Positions 54,761 through 63,757 of a DNA stretch of 64,000 nucleotides are shown here, in pieces. The notes beneath the pieces are model-generated. The model did no database searches, was not told the origin of the DNA, and was given only the letters and a program-made list of their open reading frames with translations. Source of the stretch: Pacificibacter marinus (lineage in GTDB: Bacteria > Pseudomonadota > Alphaproteobacteria > Rhodobacterales > Rhodobacteraceae); the NCBI RefSeq assembly GCF_018860505.1, contig NZ_JAHKPU010000030.1:124001-188000 (forward strand). The letters run 5' to 3'. Each line of letters starts with the position of its first letter. The first letter of the stretch is position 1. A program made the translations under genes and the position numbers.

Positions 54761-54775
54761 GCCAAAGGACCACCC

Positions 54776-55153
54776 ATGGCCTATATCTATGATGATCAAA
54801 ACATCTTCGCTAAAATTTTGCGTGGCGAAATCCCGTCCAAACCTGTGTTTGAAAGCGATCATACCATCGCCTTTCCTGACATTTCACCGCAAAAAAGCAT
54901 ACATATTTTGGTGATTCCGAAAGGCCCGTATCGCTGCTATGACCACTTTGTCACCACGGCAAGCGATGCAGAGCAGCTCGATTTTTTCAAATCTGTCGCC
55001 CACATCGCCAAGCAGACAGGCACATCCGAGGCCCATGGCGGCAATGGCTATCGCTTAATCACCAATTCCGGCCCTGACAGTCACCAAGAAGTACCACATT
55101 TTCACGTGCATCTGTTAGGCGGCGAGACTTGTGGCCCATTGACTGCAGGCTAG
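54776..55153 (+). CDS. HIT-family (HINT-like) nucleotide hydrolase
   Basis: A 125-residue histidine triad protein. The triad is HFHVHLLGGE, and the N-terminal marks are DDQNIFAKILRGEIPSKPVF and FPDISPQKSIHILVIPKG. Members of this branch hydrolyse adenosine phosphoramidates and related nucleotides. It follows the DUF5928 gene on the same strand by 15 bases and ends 34 bases before a good terminator, so the two are probably co-transcribed, though HIT proteins are usually housekeeping. Confidence 0.93.
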   Translation: MAYIYDDQNIFAKILRGEIPSKPVFESDHTIAFPDISPQKSIHILVIPKGPYRCYDHFVTTASDAEQLDFFKSVAHIAKQTGTSEAHGGNGYRLITNSGPDSHQEVPHFHVHLLGGETCGPLTAG

Positions 55154-55186
55154 GCACCACAAAAGACACTACCAACCGGACCAATC

Positions 55187-55220
55187 AAAAGCCCCGCTGA
55201 CATCAGTGGGGCTTTTTTTA
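55187..55220. terminator. Bidirectional rho-independent terminator
   Basis: The stem AAAGCCCCGCTGA/TCAGTGGGGCTTT (one G-T wobble) has a 3-4 base loop and is followed by a long T-run. It ends the HIT transcript and can also serve the convergent ABC ATPase gene. Confidence 0.85.
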
Positions 55221-55255
55221 TTTTGATCAAGTTTCAGGTTGGCTACGCCCAAGCG

Positions 55256-56191
55256 TTATTTTCCAGAGGTCAAATCCACAAAGACATCCTCAAGATCCGG
55301 GTCAACCGTGCGCACATCGCCAATGACAATGCCCGCCGCCTTCGCCGCATCCAAAATCACGTTGGCAGAGGTTTTCGAGCGCGAGTAGGAAAAGGCCAGA
55401 GATCCGTCAACTTTGCGATCCAAGGTGACCCCTTCAGGTAGATCAAAAACTTCAGGCGCTCCGCCTTCAGGCTCGATCACCAAAGTTTTCGCATCCATCG
55501 CCCCGATCAGGTTTTTGGTCGTATCGCGCGCAACAACTTCGCCATGATTGATGATCGCAATTTCGTCACACATTTCTTGGGCTTCTTCCAAATAATGCGT
55601 CGTCAAAATAATCGTGGTTCCGTACGTTTCGTTCAAGCGCCGTACATTGGCCCACAACATATGGCGCAGTTCGATATCGACCCCCGCGGTCGGCTCGTCC
55701 AGCACCAAAACTTGCGGGTTGTGCACAAGCGCTTTGCCCAACAAAAGACGACGGCGCATTCCCCCCGACAAAGTGCGCGCATAGGACTCGGCCTTGTCAC
55801 TCAACCCGACCATCTCGAGAATCTCGTCAGATCGGCGATCCTTTTTTGGCACGCCGTAAAGGCCCGCCTGCACTTCAAGCGCACCGCGTGGAGTGAAAAA
55901 CGGATCAAGATTCAATTCTTGCGGCATCACGCCAATGGCGGCACGTGATTGACGCGGGTTGACGTCTTGATCAAAGCCCCAGATCTTGGCTTGGCCAGAT
56001 GTTTTGACCACAAGCCCAGCCAGAATATTAATCAAAGTGGATTTCCCAGCTCCATTTGGCCCCAAAAGCCCAAAAATAGACCCTTTGGGAATATCCAGAT
56101 CGATGCCTTTAAGCGCCTCTTTGGCAGGCGCTGTACCTTGACCACGATAGGTTTTGCGCAGGCCTCTGATCTCAATAGCATTGCTTGTCAT
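55256..56191 (-). CDS. ABC transporter ATP-binding protein (CcmA/drug-export type)
   Basis: A 311-residue ABC ATPase. It has Walker A GLLGPNGAGKSTLINILAGL, signature YARTLSGGMRRRLLLGKALV, Walker B VLVLDEPTAGVDIELRHMLW and the switch histidine in TTIILTTHYLEEAQE. The C-terminal extension (about residues 225-311) is the type seen in ABC-2 exporters of the DrrA/CcmA group. No permease gene adjoins it: the convergent HIT gene lies beyond its stop and a divergent zinc-finger gene upstream. The partner permease must be elsewhere, or be outside the window. Confidence 0.92.
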   Translation of the reverse strand: MTSNAIEIRGLRKTYRGQGTAPAKEALKGIDLDIPKGSIFGLLGPNGAGKSTLINILAGLVVKTSGQAKIWGFDQDVNPRQSRAAIGVMPQELNLDPFFTPRGALEVQAGLYGVPKKDRRSDEILEMVGLSDKAESYARTLSGGMRRRLLLGKALVHNPQVLVLDEPTAGVDIELRHMLWANVRRLNETYGTTIILTTHYLEEAQEMCDEIAIINHGEVVARDTTKNLIGAMDAKTLVIEPEGGAPEVFDLPEGVTLDRKVDGSLAFSYSRSKTSANVILDAAKAAGIVIGDVRTVDPDLEDVFVDLTSGK

Positions 56192-56377
56192 CGTATCTCC
56201 CTTTCGCGCGGGGGTTTCCTGCGCTGATCTGGTCGCACCCCCTTGCCCGTGGCGCGCGGATCGCTATCATATGTCGTTGACATAAGCCGTCCAAACAGGT
56301 TCGGCAACAGTGACCGCCTGCGCACCCCTTGTGCAAATCAAACAAGGGATGCACTCAGCCAAAAGTGAGCGACAAAC

Positions 56378-56563
56378 ATGACCACCGATGCCCCAGAAAC
56401 CGAAATCGTATCCTCTTGGAAAGTGGCCTGTGATGGCTCCGAAGGCGCTTTAGGCCATCCGCGTGTTTGGTTGGTAATACCGCATGAGACAGGATTCGTT
56501 GAATGTGGCTACTGCGATAAAAAATTCGTACACATTTCATCGAAATTGGAAAGCGAAGCTTAA
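56378..56563 (+). CDS. Small zinc-finger domain protein
   Basis: A 61-residue protein. [20 protein letters not shown] is followed by a Cys-x-x-Cys in [13 protein letters not shown]. With the upstream cysteine and histidine (C19, H27) this gives a possible single zinc site, as in the zf-CHCC domain of mitochondrial complex I subunit NDUFS6 and its alphaproteobacterial relatives. It is annotated in Rhodobacteraceae as a zinc-finger domain protein. The ATG at 56378 is the only good start, with a GAGCGAC region upstream. It lies alone, ending 42 bases before a hairpin. Confidence 0.86.
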   Translation: MTTDAPETEIVSSWKVACDGSEGALGHPRVWLVIPHETGFVECGYCDKKFVHISSKLESEA

Positions 56564-56604
56564 GCCGCGTTTTTCGCCCCTAACTATCAAGGGTTAGATT
56601 TTTC

Positions 56605-56634
56605 AAAACAGCCGCGCTGACGCCGGCTGTTTTG
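56605..56634 (+). terminator. Probable rho-independent terminator after the zinc-finger gene
   Basis: AAAACAGCCG and CGGCTGTTTT form a perfect 10-base stem around CGCTGACGC. The terminal T-run is part of the stem and is followed by GTCATG, so it is weaker than the others in the window. Confidence 0.65.
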
Positions 56635-56763
56635 TCATGTTTGGCCTCATGACGCTTCACCTTAGAAAACACTGCGCAAGCTGGGCATTTTAACACGATC
56701 ACAGCTTGCAGGTGGGGGACCCCTTCGTGCTATCAAAGCGGGGCAGATTTACACAAAGGCGGC

Positions 56764-59580
56764 ATGCATATGACTTTCGGCAAGGGACATCACCTTCACC
56801 TTATTGACGGCTCAGCCTTTATTTTCCGCGCCTATCACGCATTGCCGCCTTTGACGCGCAAATCTGACGGCCTGCCTGTCGGCGCAGTGTCAGGCTTTTC
56901 GAACATGTTGTACCGCTATATCGAGGCCAACACTGGTCCCGATGCGCCAACACACGCGGCAGTGATTTTCGACCACTCCGGCGACACGTTTCGCAACAAA
57001 ATCTACCCGCAATACAAAGCCAACCGTCCACCAGCCCCCGAAGATTTACGCCCCCAGTTTTCGCTGACCCGTGACGCCACCCGCGCTTTCAATATTTCTT
57101 GCATCGAAGTCGAAGGTTTTGAGGCCGACGACATCATCGCAACGCTTTCGTGCAATGCGCGCGATGCGGGGGCCCGCGTCACCATTATTTCGTCAGACAA
57201 AGACCTGATGCAGTTGATCGGCGGGGGCGTTGAAATGCTCGACCCGATGAAAAACAAACGCATCGATTCCGAGGGCGTGGAAGAAAAATTCGGCGTTGGC
57301 CCCAACCGCGTTGTTGATGTTCAGGCACTCGCAGGCGACAGCGTTGATAACGTGCCCGGCGCCCCCGGCATTGGCATAAAAACGGCCGCGCTTTTGATTA
57401 ATGAATACGGCGATCTGGAAACGCTTTTGTCGCGCACTGATGAGATCAAACAGCCCAAACGCCGCGAAAGCCTGCAAAACAACGCAGAGCTGATCCGCAT
57501 TTCACGTGATCTGGTGAAACTGGATTGCGAAATGGATCTGGACTTCACGCTGGAAAGCCTTGAGGTCAAAGAGCCGAATGTCGATGATTTGGTCGCGTTT
57601 CTGGCCAAAATGGAATTTCGCACCATTGTCAAACGCGCCACTGAGCGCTTTGGCGTTGAGGCGCCGAAAATACCGGATGCGCCAACCTCTGCAAATGCAA
57701 CCGCAATACAGCAGTCAGCAAAACCTGCAACGAAACCGTTTGACTTAGATGCCTATGAGCATGTCCGCACCATCGGTGCATTGGAGCGCTGGATCGATGC
57801 CATCTATGAGCGTGGCTATGTCGCCGTCGACACCGAAACCATGGGTTTGGATGCGATGCAGGTCGATCTGGTCGGCATCTCGTTATGTGTTGAAGCGGGC
57901 CAAGCCTGCTATATTCCTCTCGCGCATAAAGCAGGGGATGATGATCTGTTTGGCGGCGACAGCTTGGTCGAGGGCCAACTGCCGCTTGATTTGGTTATCG
58001 ATACCCTGCGCCCCATGCTGCAAGATCCAAGCATCGTGAAAATCGGCCAGAACATGAAATACGATGCCAAGATTTTCGCGCGCTACGGCGTCACTGTCGC
58101 GCCTTACGATGACACCATGTTGATGTCTTATGCTCTGCACGCTGGTCTGCACAATCACGGTATGGATGCCCTGTCGGTCCGCTATTTGGACCATACCCCG
58201 ATCCCAACCAAAGAACTGTTGGGGTCAGGCAAATCCATGATCACCTTTGACAAAGTGGAACTGGGCAAAGCGATCAAATATGCCGCTGAAGATGCCGATA
58301 TCACCCTGCGCCTGTGGCAGGAGTTCAAACCCAAGCTGCATGTAGAACAGGTCACCACAGTTTATGAGACGCTGGAGCGCCCCTTGTCACCTGTGTTGAC
58401 CCAAATGGAACGCAATGGCATCAAGGTTGACCGTGATGTGCTGTCGCGCATGTCCAATACGTTTGCCCAAAAGATGGCCGGACTTGAGGCTGAAATCCAA
58501 GAGCTTGCAGGCCAGCCGTTCAACGTGGGGTCCCCCAAGCAGCTCGGTGAAATTCTGTTCGATAAATTGGAATTGCCCGGTGGTAAAAAAGGCAAGACCG
58601 GTGCCTATGCCACAGGAGTCGATATTCTCGAAGACCTCGCATCTGAGGGCCATGAATTGCCAGCCCGCGTGATGGATTGGCGTCAATTGTCCAAGTTGAA
58701 ATCGACCTACACGGACGCTTTGCAAACCTTTATCAACCCAGAGACAGGCCGCGTACATACGTCGTATATTCAGACGGGCGCAGTCACGGGGCGCATGTCA
58801 TCGTCTGACCCGAATTTGCAGAATATCCCTGTGCGGTCCGAAGAAGGCCGCAAAATTCGCGAGGCCTTTGTTGCTGATACAGGCAAGAAACTGATCTCGC
58901 TGGATTACAGTCAAATCGAGTTGCGTATCTTGGCCCATGTGGCCAAAATCGACAGCCTCAAACAGGCCTTCCGCGACGGTCACGATATTCACGCCATGAC
59001 CGCGTCTGAGATGTTCAACGTGCCAATGGAAGGCATGGATCCGATGGTGCGCCGTCAAGCGAAAGCCATCAACTTTGGGGTCATTTACGGCATCTCTGGC
59101 TTTGGTCTTGCGCGCAATCTGCGCATTCCACGCAAAGAGGCTCAAGGCTTTATCGATCGTTATTTTGAGCGCTTCCCCGGCATCAAAGAATATATGGATG
59201 AAACGGTCGCTTTTGCGAAAGACCATAAATACGTGCAAACGCTGTTCGGTCGCAAAATCCATACGCCTGAGATTGCTGCCAAAGGTCCGCAAGCGGGCTT
59301 TGCCAAGCGCGCTGCGATCAATGCACCGATCCAAGGCACCGCTGCCGATATCATCCGCCGCGCAATGATCCGTATGCCTGACGCCATCAAAGACCTGCCC
59401 GCCAAGATGCTGTTGCAAGTCCACGATGAATTGATCTTTGAAGTGGATGAGGACGCCTGCGATCAGGTGATTGAAGCCGTGAAAGACGTGATGGAAAATG
59501 CCTCGGAACCCGCTGTGAAACTTGATGTTCCAATCGAGGTTGACGCAGGTATCGGCAACAACTGGGCAGAGGCGCATTAG
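56764..59580 (+). CDS. polA: DNA polymerase I
   Basis: A 938-residue PolA with all three domains. The 5'-3' exonuclease (about 1-290) has HLIDGSAFIFRAYHALPPL and GVGPNRVVDVQALAGDSVDN. The 3'-5' exonuclease (about 330-530) has the acidic motif VAVDTETMGLDAMQVDLVG and KIGQNMKYDAKIFARYGVT. The polymerase (about 560-938) shows motif A in ISLDYSQIELRILAHVAK, motif B in VRRQAKAINFGVIYGISG and motif C in LQVHDELIFEVDED. It fills gaps in repair and removes Okazaki primers. The ATGs at 56764 and 56770 are both possible starts. It is preceded by an A+T-rich promoter region and ends 27 bases before a terminator. Confidence 0.97.
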   Translation: MHMTFGKGHHLHLIDGSAFIFRAYHALPPLTRKSDGLPVGAVSGFSNMLYRYIEANTGPDAPTHAAVIFDHSGDTFRNKIYPQYKANRPPAPEDLRPQFSLTRDATRAFNISCIEVEGFEADDIIATLSCNARDAGARVTIISSDKDLMQLIGGGVEMLDPMKNKRIDSEGVEEKFGVGPNRVVDVQALAGDSVDNVPGAPGIGIKTAALLINEYGDLETLLSRTDEIKQPKRRESLQNNAELIRISRDLVKLDCEMDLDFTLESLEVKEPNVDDLVAFLAKMEFRTIVKRATERFGVEAPKIPDAPTSANATAIQQSAKPATKPFDLDAYEHVRTIGALERWIDAIYERGYVAVDTETMGLDAMQVDLVGISLCVEAGQACYIPLAHKAGDDDLFGGDSLVEGQLPLDLVIDTLRPMLQDPSIVKIGQNMKYDAKIFARYGVTVAPYDDTMLMSYALHAGLHNHGMDALSVRYLDHTPIPTKELLGSGKSMITFDKVELGKAIKYAAEDADITLRLWQEFKPKLHVEQVTTVYETLERPLSPVLTQMERNGIKVDRDVLSRMSNTFAQKMAGLEAEIQELAGQPFNVGSPKQLGEILFDKLELPGGKKGKTGAYATGVDILEDLASEGHELPARVMDWRQLSKLKSTYTDALQTFINPETGRVHTSYIQTGAVTGRMSSSDPNLQNIPVRSEEGRKIREAFVADTGKKLISLDYSQIELRILAHVAKIDSLKQAFRDGHDIHAMTASEMFNVPMEGMDPMVRRQAKAINFGVIYGISGFGLARNLRIPRKEAQGFIDRYFERFPGIKEYMDETVAFAKDHKYVQTLFGRKIHTPEIAAKGPQAGFAKRAAINAPIQGTAADIIRRAMIRMPDAIKDLPAKMLLQVHDELIFEVDEDACDQVIEAVKDVMENASEPAVKLDVPIEVDAGIGNNWAEAH

Positions 59581-59607
59581 GGGCATCTTAGCCTGAAGAC
59601 GTATAGG

Positions 59608-59646
59608 AAAAGGCGCGTGAGACTGATCTCATCGCGCCTTTTTTAA
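59608..59646. terminator. Bidirectional terminator between polA and the PagL-like gene
   Basis: AAAAGGCGCG pairs with CGCGCCTTTT with an inner TGAGA/TCTCA stem and a CTGA loop, followed by a run of T on the plus strand and preceded by A on the minus strand. It lies 27 bases after the polA stop and 19 bases after the minus-strand gene end. Confidence 0.85.
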
Positions 59647-59665
59647 TGTCTACTTTATTGCAGGC

Positions 59666-60184
59666 TTAGTTAAAGGGTACAGACACGCGAAATTGCAACG
59701 TCTCAAGGCCGGGGTTCACGTCCAACAGCTCTGCATTTGAGCGGTGATCATAGGACATGGCGTAGCGCCATCCATTGTCCGCCTCATAACCAAGCTCAAC
59801 ACCTGAACGGAAATGGATATGACCGCCAATGTCTTCCCCATCCCCCTTATCAAAAAGGCCACCCATCAAGTGAAGTTGGGCGTAGATGCCTGTGTCAGCC
59901 AGCTCTTTGGTATAGGCTGCTCCAGCACCGGCCCAAACCGCACCTTGGCCTGTAAAAGAGGCCCCTATGATGGGCTGAAACGGTCCGTATTTTTTGCCGA
60001 AGTCGTACCGAAAATAGGCTTCATGCGACACATGGTCTTCGTTAAACTCAACCAATCCTGTTGAGATAGAAAAACGCGAGGCTTCGTCAGACTGAGCCAA
60101 GCACCCAGAACCAGATCCACAATCGTTTAGGACCATATCAAGACCACCAAACAACAAAAAGGCGGCTGCCATAGCTCCGTCCAT
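59666..60184 (-). CDS. PagL-like lipid A 3-O-deacylase / acyloxyacyl hydrolase family
   Basis: A protein of about 172 residues. The C-terminal part carries the PagL pattern: the H-x-S pair in YDHRSNAELLDVNPGLETLQ, with the conserved N-P-G-x-E and a terminal beta-strand (FRVSVPFN), as expected for a small outer-membrane barrel. The N-terminal 30 residues are hydrophobic and may include a signal peptide with an unusual cysteine segment (NDCGSGSGC). PagL removes the 3-O acyl chain from lipid A. The first codon is a GTG at 60187 followed at once by an ATG at 60184; AGGA suits the latter. It is 39 bases downstream of the adenosine kinase gene. Confidence 0.78.
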   Translation of the reverse strand: MDGAMAAAFLLFGGLDMVLNDCGSGSGCLAQSDEASRFSISTGLVEFNEDHVSHEAYFRYDFGKKYGPFQPIIGASFTGQGAVWAGAGAAYTKELADTGIYAQLHLMGGLFDKGDGEDIGGHIHFRSGVELGYEADNGWRYAMSYDHRSNAELLDVNPGLETLQFRVSVPFN

Positions 60185-60223
60185 CACATATTCCTATCTT
60201 AGTTAATCGTGTTCACCGAAAAC

Positions 60224-61210
60224 CTAGAGCAGCCCAGCGTCTTTGAACAGGGTTTTAAGATCAACCTCAGGCCGTGGACCAATATGCGAGATGACTTCAG
60301 CTGCGGCGACACAGCCCATTTTGCCTGAAACTTCCAAACTTTGGCCTGTGGCATAGCCGTACAAAAATCCTGTCGCAAACTGGTCGCCTGCGCCGGTTGT
60401 ATCAACAGGTTGCACACGTTCGACAGGCACGACAATCTCTTCGTCGCCTTGCACCAGCACGACACCACCTCCGCCGCGCGTACAGACCACCAAGCCACAT
60501 TCGGCCGCCGCAATTTCAAGTGCTGCGGACAGGTCGGTTTGATACAGGCTTTCCCATTCGTGTTCATTGCCGATCACAAAGTCCATCTCTTTGACGAATG
60601 TCCGAAAATCATCGCGATGACGGTCAACACAGAACGGATCGGACAAAGAAATCCCAACCTTTCCACCAGCCGCATGAGTTAATTTCGCAGCTTGATCAAA
60701 CGCTGCTTTGCCCATGTCTTTGTCGTATAGATATCCTTCTAGAAACATAATAGCCGTATCAGAGGCAGCATCCGCGTTCACATCCGCTGACGAAATCTCA
60801 GAAGAAATTCCAAGATAGGTGTTCATAGACCGTTCCCCATCAGGAGAGACAAAAATCATAGACCGCGATGTCGGCAGCTCGCCCCCTGCGACAGGCGGGT
60901 TCACGAAAGCCGTGCCATCAGCCTCCATCTCAGCGGCATAGAACCGCCCCAAAGCATCGTCATGCACACGACCGATAAAGCCGGTCTTTAACCCAAGATT
61001 GCCCAAGCCTGCCAGAGTGTTGGCGACAGAGCCACCGGGCGTTTGCACACGGTTTTCCATCGCACCGTACAGCATCTCACCCCGCGATTGTTCCACCAAT
61101 TGCATGATGCCTTTTTCGATGCCCATGAGCTCTAAAAAGCTATCATCTGCTTGCGTAATCACATCGACGATCGCGTTGCCGATGCCGACAACTTGGTAGG
61201 TTTTAGTCAA
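60224..61210 (-). CDS. Adenosine kinase (PfkB family)
   Basis: A PfkB-family sugar/nucleoside kinase of 328 residues. The N-terminal YQVVGIGNAIVDVITQADDS and GGSVANTLAGLGNLGLKTGF and the C-terminal anion hole and base in DTTGAGDQFATGFLYGYATG are complete. This subgroup is annotated as adenosine kinase in alphaproteobacteria. The open frame begins at a TTG at 61225, but AGGAGAAGAATT followed by TTG at 61210 is the better start, giving TKTYQVVGIG as the N terminus. It overlaps the nth stop by eight bases, so the two are likely co-transcribed. The precise acceptor is not proved by the sequence. Confidence 0.9.
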   Translation of the reverse strand: MTKTYQVVGIGNAIVDVITQADDSFLELMGIEKGIMQLVEQSRGEMLYGAMENRVQTPGGSVANTLAGLGNLGLKTGFIGRVHDDALGRFYAAEMEADGTAFVNPPVAGGELPTSRSMIFVSPDGERSMNTYLGISSEISSADVNADAASDTAIMFLEGYLYDKDMGKAAFDQAAKLTHAAGGKVGISLSDPFCVDRHRDDFRTFVKEMDFVIGNEHEWESLYQTDLSAALEIAAAECGLVVCTRGGGGVVLVQGDEEIVVPVERVQPVDTTGAGDQFATGFLYGYATGQSLEVSGKMGCVAAAEVISHIGPRPEVDLKTLFKDAGLL

Positions 61211-61850
61211 AATTCTTCTCCTCAAAGGCGCAGATGTCTCTTATCAGACAAGTGCTGCACAAAGGTTTACGCGCCTTGCAGGTATAACGACCATGCAGGA
61301 TCATCCAGTGATGTGCGTGTTGTTGAAATTCAGCGGGGATTTGGTCTTCGATGGCGCGCTCAACCGCGACGACATCTTTGCCCACAGCCACACCAGAGCG
61401 ATTGCCAAAGCGCAAGATATGCGTATCGACGGCCTGCGTCGGCACATGCCACCACATATTCAACACGACATTCGCAGTTTTACGGCCCACACCCGGCAGG
61501 CTTTCCAAAGCGGCACGCGATGAGGGCACGACACCATCAAAGTCATCGACCAAGATTTGCGCAGTCTTCATCACATTCTTGGCTTTTTGGCGAAACAACC
61601 CGATGGTTTTGATGTGTTCTGTCAGCCCTTCAATCCCAAGATCAAGCATCTTTTGCGGGGTATCAGCAATCTTGAACAGCTCTTTGGTGGCCTTGTTCAC
61701 GCCCACGTCTGTGGCCTGCGCAGACAGAGCCACCGCCACAACCAAGGTATAGGCATTGGTGTGATCAAGCTCGCCTTTGGGTTCGGCCTCGGCGGCGCGA
61801 AAGCGTGAAAATATTTCAAAGATCGTATGATAATCGAGTTGTTTGACCAT
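61203..61850 (-). CDS. nth: Endonuclease III
   Basis: A 215-residue endonuclease III, which removes oxidised pyrimidines and cuts abasic sites. The helix-hairpin-helix is LPGVGRKTANVVLNMWW with the catalytic lysine, the general acid in VDTHILRFGNRSG, and the C-terminal iron-sulfur cluster CKARKPLCSTCLIRDIC (spacing 6-2-5). The open frame begins at 61886, but the ATG at 61850 gives the family-typical N terminus. The adenosine kinase gene overlaps its end. A third gene (PagL-like) may share the operon. Confidence 0.96.
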   Translation of the reverse strand: MVKQLDYHTIFEIFSRFRAAEAEPKGELDHTNAYTLVVAVALSAQATDVGVNKATKELFKIADTPQKMLDLGIEGLTEHIKTIGLFRQKAKNVMKTAQILVDDFDGVVPSSRAALESLPGVGRKTANVVLNMWWHVPTQAVDTHILRFGNRSGVAVGKDVVAVERAIEDQIPAEFQQHAHHWMILHGRYTCKARKPLCSTCLIRDICAFEEKNFD

Positions 61851-62090
61851 AGTTCGCTTAATGCCTTTTTGTGACCTTAACGGCAAGGCTCGGGTTTTTA
61901 TAAAATGAGCGCCAAATCAGCTATCGCAGTTAAGACTGCCTTGATCAATTCACCGCATCCTTGCCACAAGGCTTCTCAGTAAACGCGGCTAAAGCCATGG
62001 CCTCTTAGCGCACTTACTCTTTGATCAAGTTTCGGGTCGCCTCACGGCTGCATTTCGTGTGAGTATCCTCTCAAACACATGGGGGCCCAA

Positions 62091-62924
62091 ATGACTGTCG
62101 AAAATCACTACCATTATCAGGTCATTCGTCGTGCAATATCGCACATCGATCAGGCAGAAACCCCTTTGACGTTAGAGGGGCTCGCCACAGATCTAGGTAT
62201 GAGTTCGCAACATTTTCAAAAAGTGTTCTCAAAATGGGCTGGCGTCTCGCCCAAACGTTATCAGCAATATTTGACCTTGGATCATGCCAAAACACTGATG
62301 AAAACGCGACATACTTTGTTAGACGTGACGAGTGACGTTGGCTTAACGTCAACAGGCAGGCTGCATGATTTGTTTTTACGTTGGGAAGCCATGTCTCCAG
62401 GCGATTATGCTCGCAAAGGCGCTGGCTTACAAATTACTTTTGGCTGGCTTGAGACACCTTTTGGCGAAGCTTTGGCCATGGCCACGCCACGGGGCTTATG
62501 CGGCCTTGGCTTCACATCTGAAATCGGGCGCGAGGCAAGCTTTGCCGATCTCAGCGGGCGATGGCCAAATGCAACCTTTGTCGAAAATCTCGCCGAAGTA
62601 CGCCCTTTTGTTGAGGCAGCCCTCTCAGGTGGCACAGCGCAGCTTCAATTGATCGGCGGCCCTTTTCAAATCAAAGTTTGGGAAGCGCTTTTGTCGATCC
62701 CATCAGGTGATGTCACCACCTACGGCGATATCGCCGCAGCCATCGGTAACCCCAAGGCCGTACGCGCAGTGGGGACAGCAGTGGGTCGCAACCCGATCAG
62801 TTGGCTGATCCCATGCCACCGCGTGTTGCGCAAGTCTGGCGATCTGGGCGGGTATCACTGGGGCACCCCAGTCAAACGCGCCCTATTGGCCTATGAAACC
62901 GTACAGGCTGAGGCCAGGCCTTAG
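62091..62924 (+). CDS. AraC-type HTH fused to methylated-DNA-protein-cysteine methyltransferase
   Basis: About 277 residues. The N-terminal third has an AraC-like DNA-binding unit (LEGLATDLGMSSQHFQKVFS, then LTLDHAKTLMKTRHTLLDVT), and the C-terminal third is an O6-alkylguanine alkyltransferase with active cysteine in SWLIPCHRVLRKSGDLGGYH. Unlike full Ada it has no N-terminal zinc domain with the regulatory cysteine. It should repair O6-alkylguanine by transferring the alkyl group to itself. The first ATG at 62079 lacks a ribosome-binding site; ATG 62091 has GGGGG upstream and is preferred. It stands alone after about 240 gene-free bases. Confidence 0.93.
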   Translation: MTVENHYHYQVIRRAISHIDQAETPLTLEGLATDLGMSSQHFQKVFSKWAGVSPKRYQQYLTLDHAKTLMKTRHTLLDVTSDVGLTSTGRLHDLFLRWEAMSPGDYARKGAGLQITFGWLETPFGEALAMATPRGLCGLGFTSEIGREASFADLSGRWPNATFVENLAEVRPFVEAALSGGTAQLQLIGGPFQIKVWEALLSIPSGDVTTYGDIAAAIGNPKAVRAVGTAVGRNPISWLIPCHRVLRKSGDLGGYHWGTPVKRALLAYETVQAEARP

Positions 62925-63039
62925 GCAAACTCATAAGCACTTTTCCGCCAATTTTTCATCGCATGCGTTATGGCGCTGCGCATCGCGCCAGACGTAAGAT
63001 AAAAGAAGCGTAAAAGCAGTTTAACAAAAAGGTAGTCTC

Positions 63040-63690
63040 ATGAAGACCCGCACCCTTATCGCCTTTCCCATTGTCGCAGCCGTCGTTTTAGCCGGATGTA
63101 TGGACAGCAGCAATATGAGCGACCCGGACTCCAAAGCTCGCCAAGGCGCAGTCGCGGGCGCGGTTCTCGGTGGCATCGTAGGCCTATCGCAAAATGACGG
63201 TAAGCTCGGCAAAGCCGCTGTCGGCGCCGTGATTGGCGGCGCTATTGGCGCCGGCATCGGCGGTGCGCTTGATCAACAAGCCGCTGACTTGCGCCAAGAC
63301 CTTGGCAATGATGACGTTCAAATCGTCAATACCGGTTCAGAACTGGTTGTGACCTTGCCACAAGACATTTTATTCGCCACCGACAGCGCTGTTGTGCGTG
63401 CGGGCCTTCAATCTGATCTCGGTGCGCTTGCACGTAACTTGCAAGAGTACCCATCGACGACAGTTCAGGTCATTGGCCACACCGATAACACGGGCGATGC
63501 AAGCTACAACCAAGAGCTGTCCACACGTCGCGCCTCAGCCGTATCTACAATTCTGCGGGCAAACGGCGTCGAAGCCTACCGTGTGAACGCTTACGGCCGT
63601 GGAGAAGACGCGCCCGTGGCAACCAACCTTACACCAGAAGGTCGCGCACAAAACCGCCGCGTTGAGATCATCATCACCCCTGCTGCGTAA
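63040..63690 (+). CDS. OmpA-family lipoprotein with glycine zipper
   Basis: A 216-residue outer-membrane lipoprotein. A signal peptide ends in the lipobox LAGC (cysteine 20, MDSSN following). Then comes a glycine-zipper region (residues about 36-75: GAVAGAVLGGIVGL and VGAVIGGAIGAGIGGALDQQ) and an OmpA-like peptidoglycan-binding domain (VIGHTDNTGDASYNQELSTR, then AYGRGEDAPVATNL and AQNRRVEIII). It anchors the outer membrane to the cell wall, similar to YiaD. It has a good A+G-rich ribosome-binding region and ends at a strong terminator. Confidence 0.95.
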   Translation: MKTRTLIAFPIVAAVVLAGCMDSSNMSDPDSKARQGAVAGAVLGGIVGLSQNDGKLGKAAVGAVIGGAIGAGIGGALDQQAADLRQDLGNDDVQIVNTGSELVVTLPQDILFATDSAVVRAGLQSDLGALARNLQEYPSTTVQVIGHTDNTGDASYNQELSTRRASAVSTILRANGVEAYRVNAYGRGEDAPVATNLTPEGRAQNRRVEIIITPAA

Positions 63691-63709
63691 GTCACTTTTC
63701 AATTCTTTT

Positions 63710-63739
63710 AAAAGGCCGGCACAGTGTCCGGCCTTTTTT
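63710..63739 (+). terminator. Rho-independent terminator after the OmpA-like gene
   Basis: AAAAGGCCGG and CCGGCCTTTT pair perfectly around a 8-base loop, followed by a run of T, 19 bases after the OmpA-like stop. Confidence 0.88.
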
Positions 63740-63757
63740 CATGGCCAGTGACGCGTC

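Noticed and set aside
55223-55230. TTGATCAA, also at 62021-62028, as FNR/FnrL boxes
   Set aside because: The consensus has four bases between TTGAT and ATCAA; these have none, so they do not fit.
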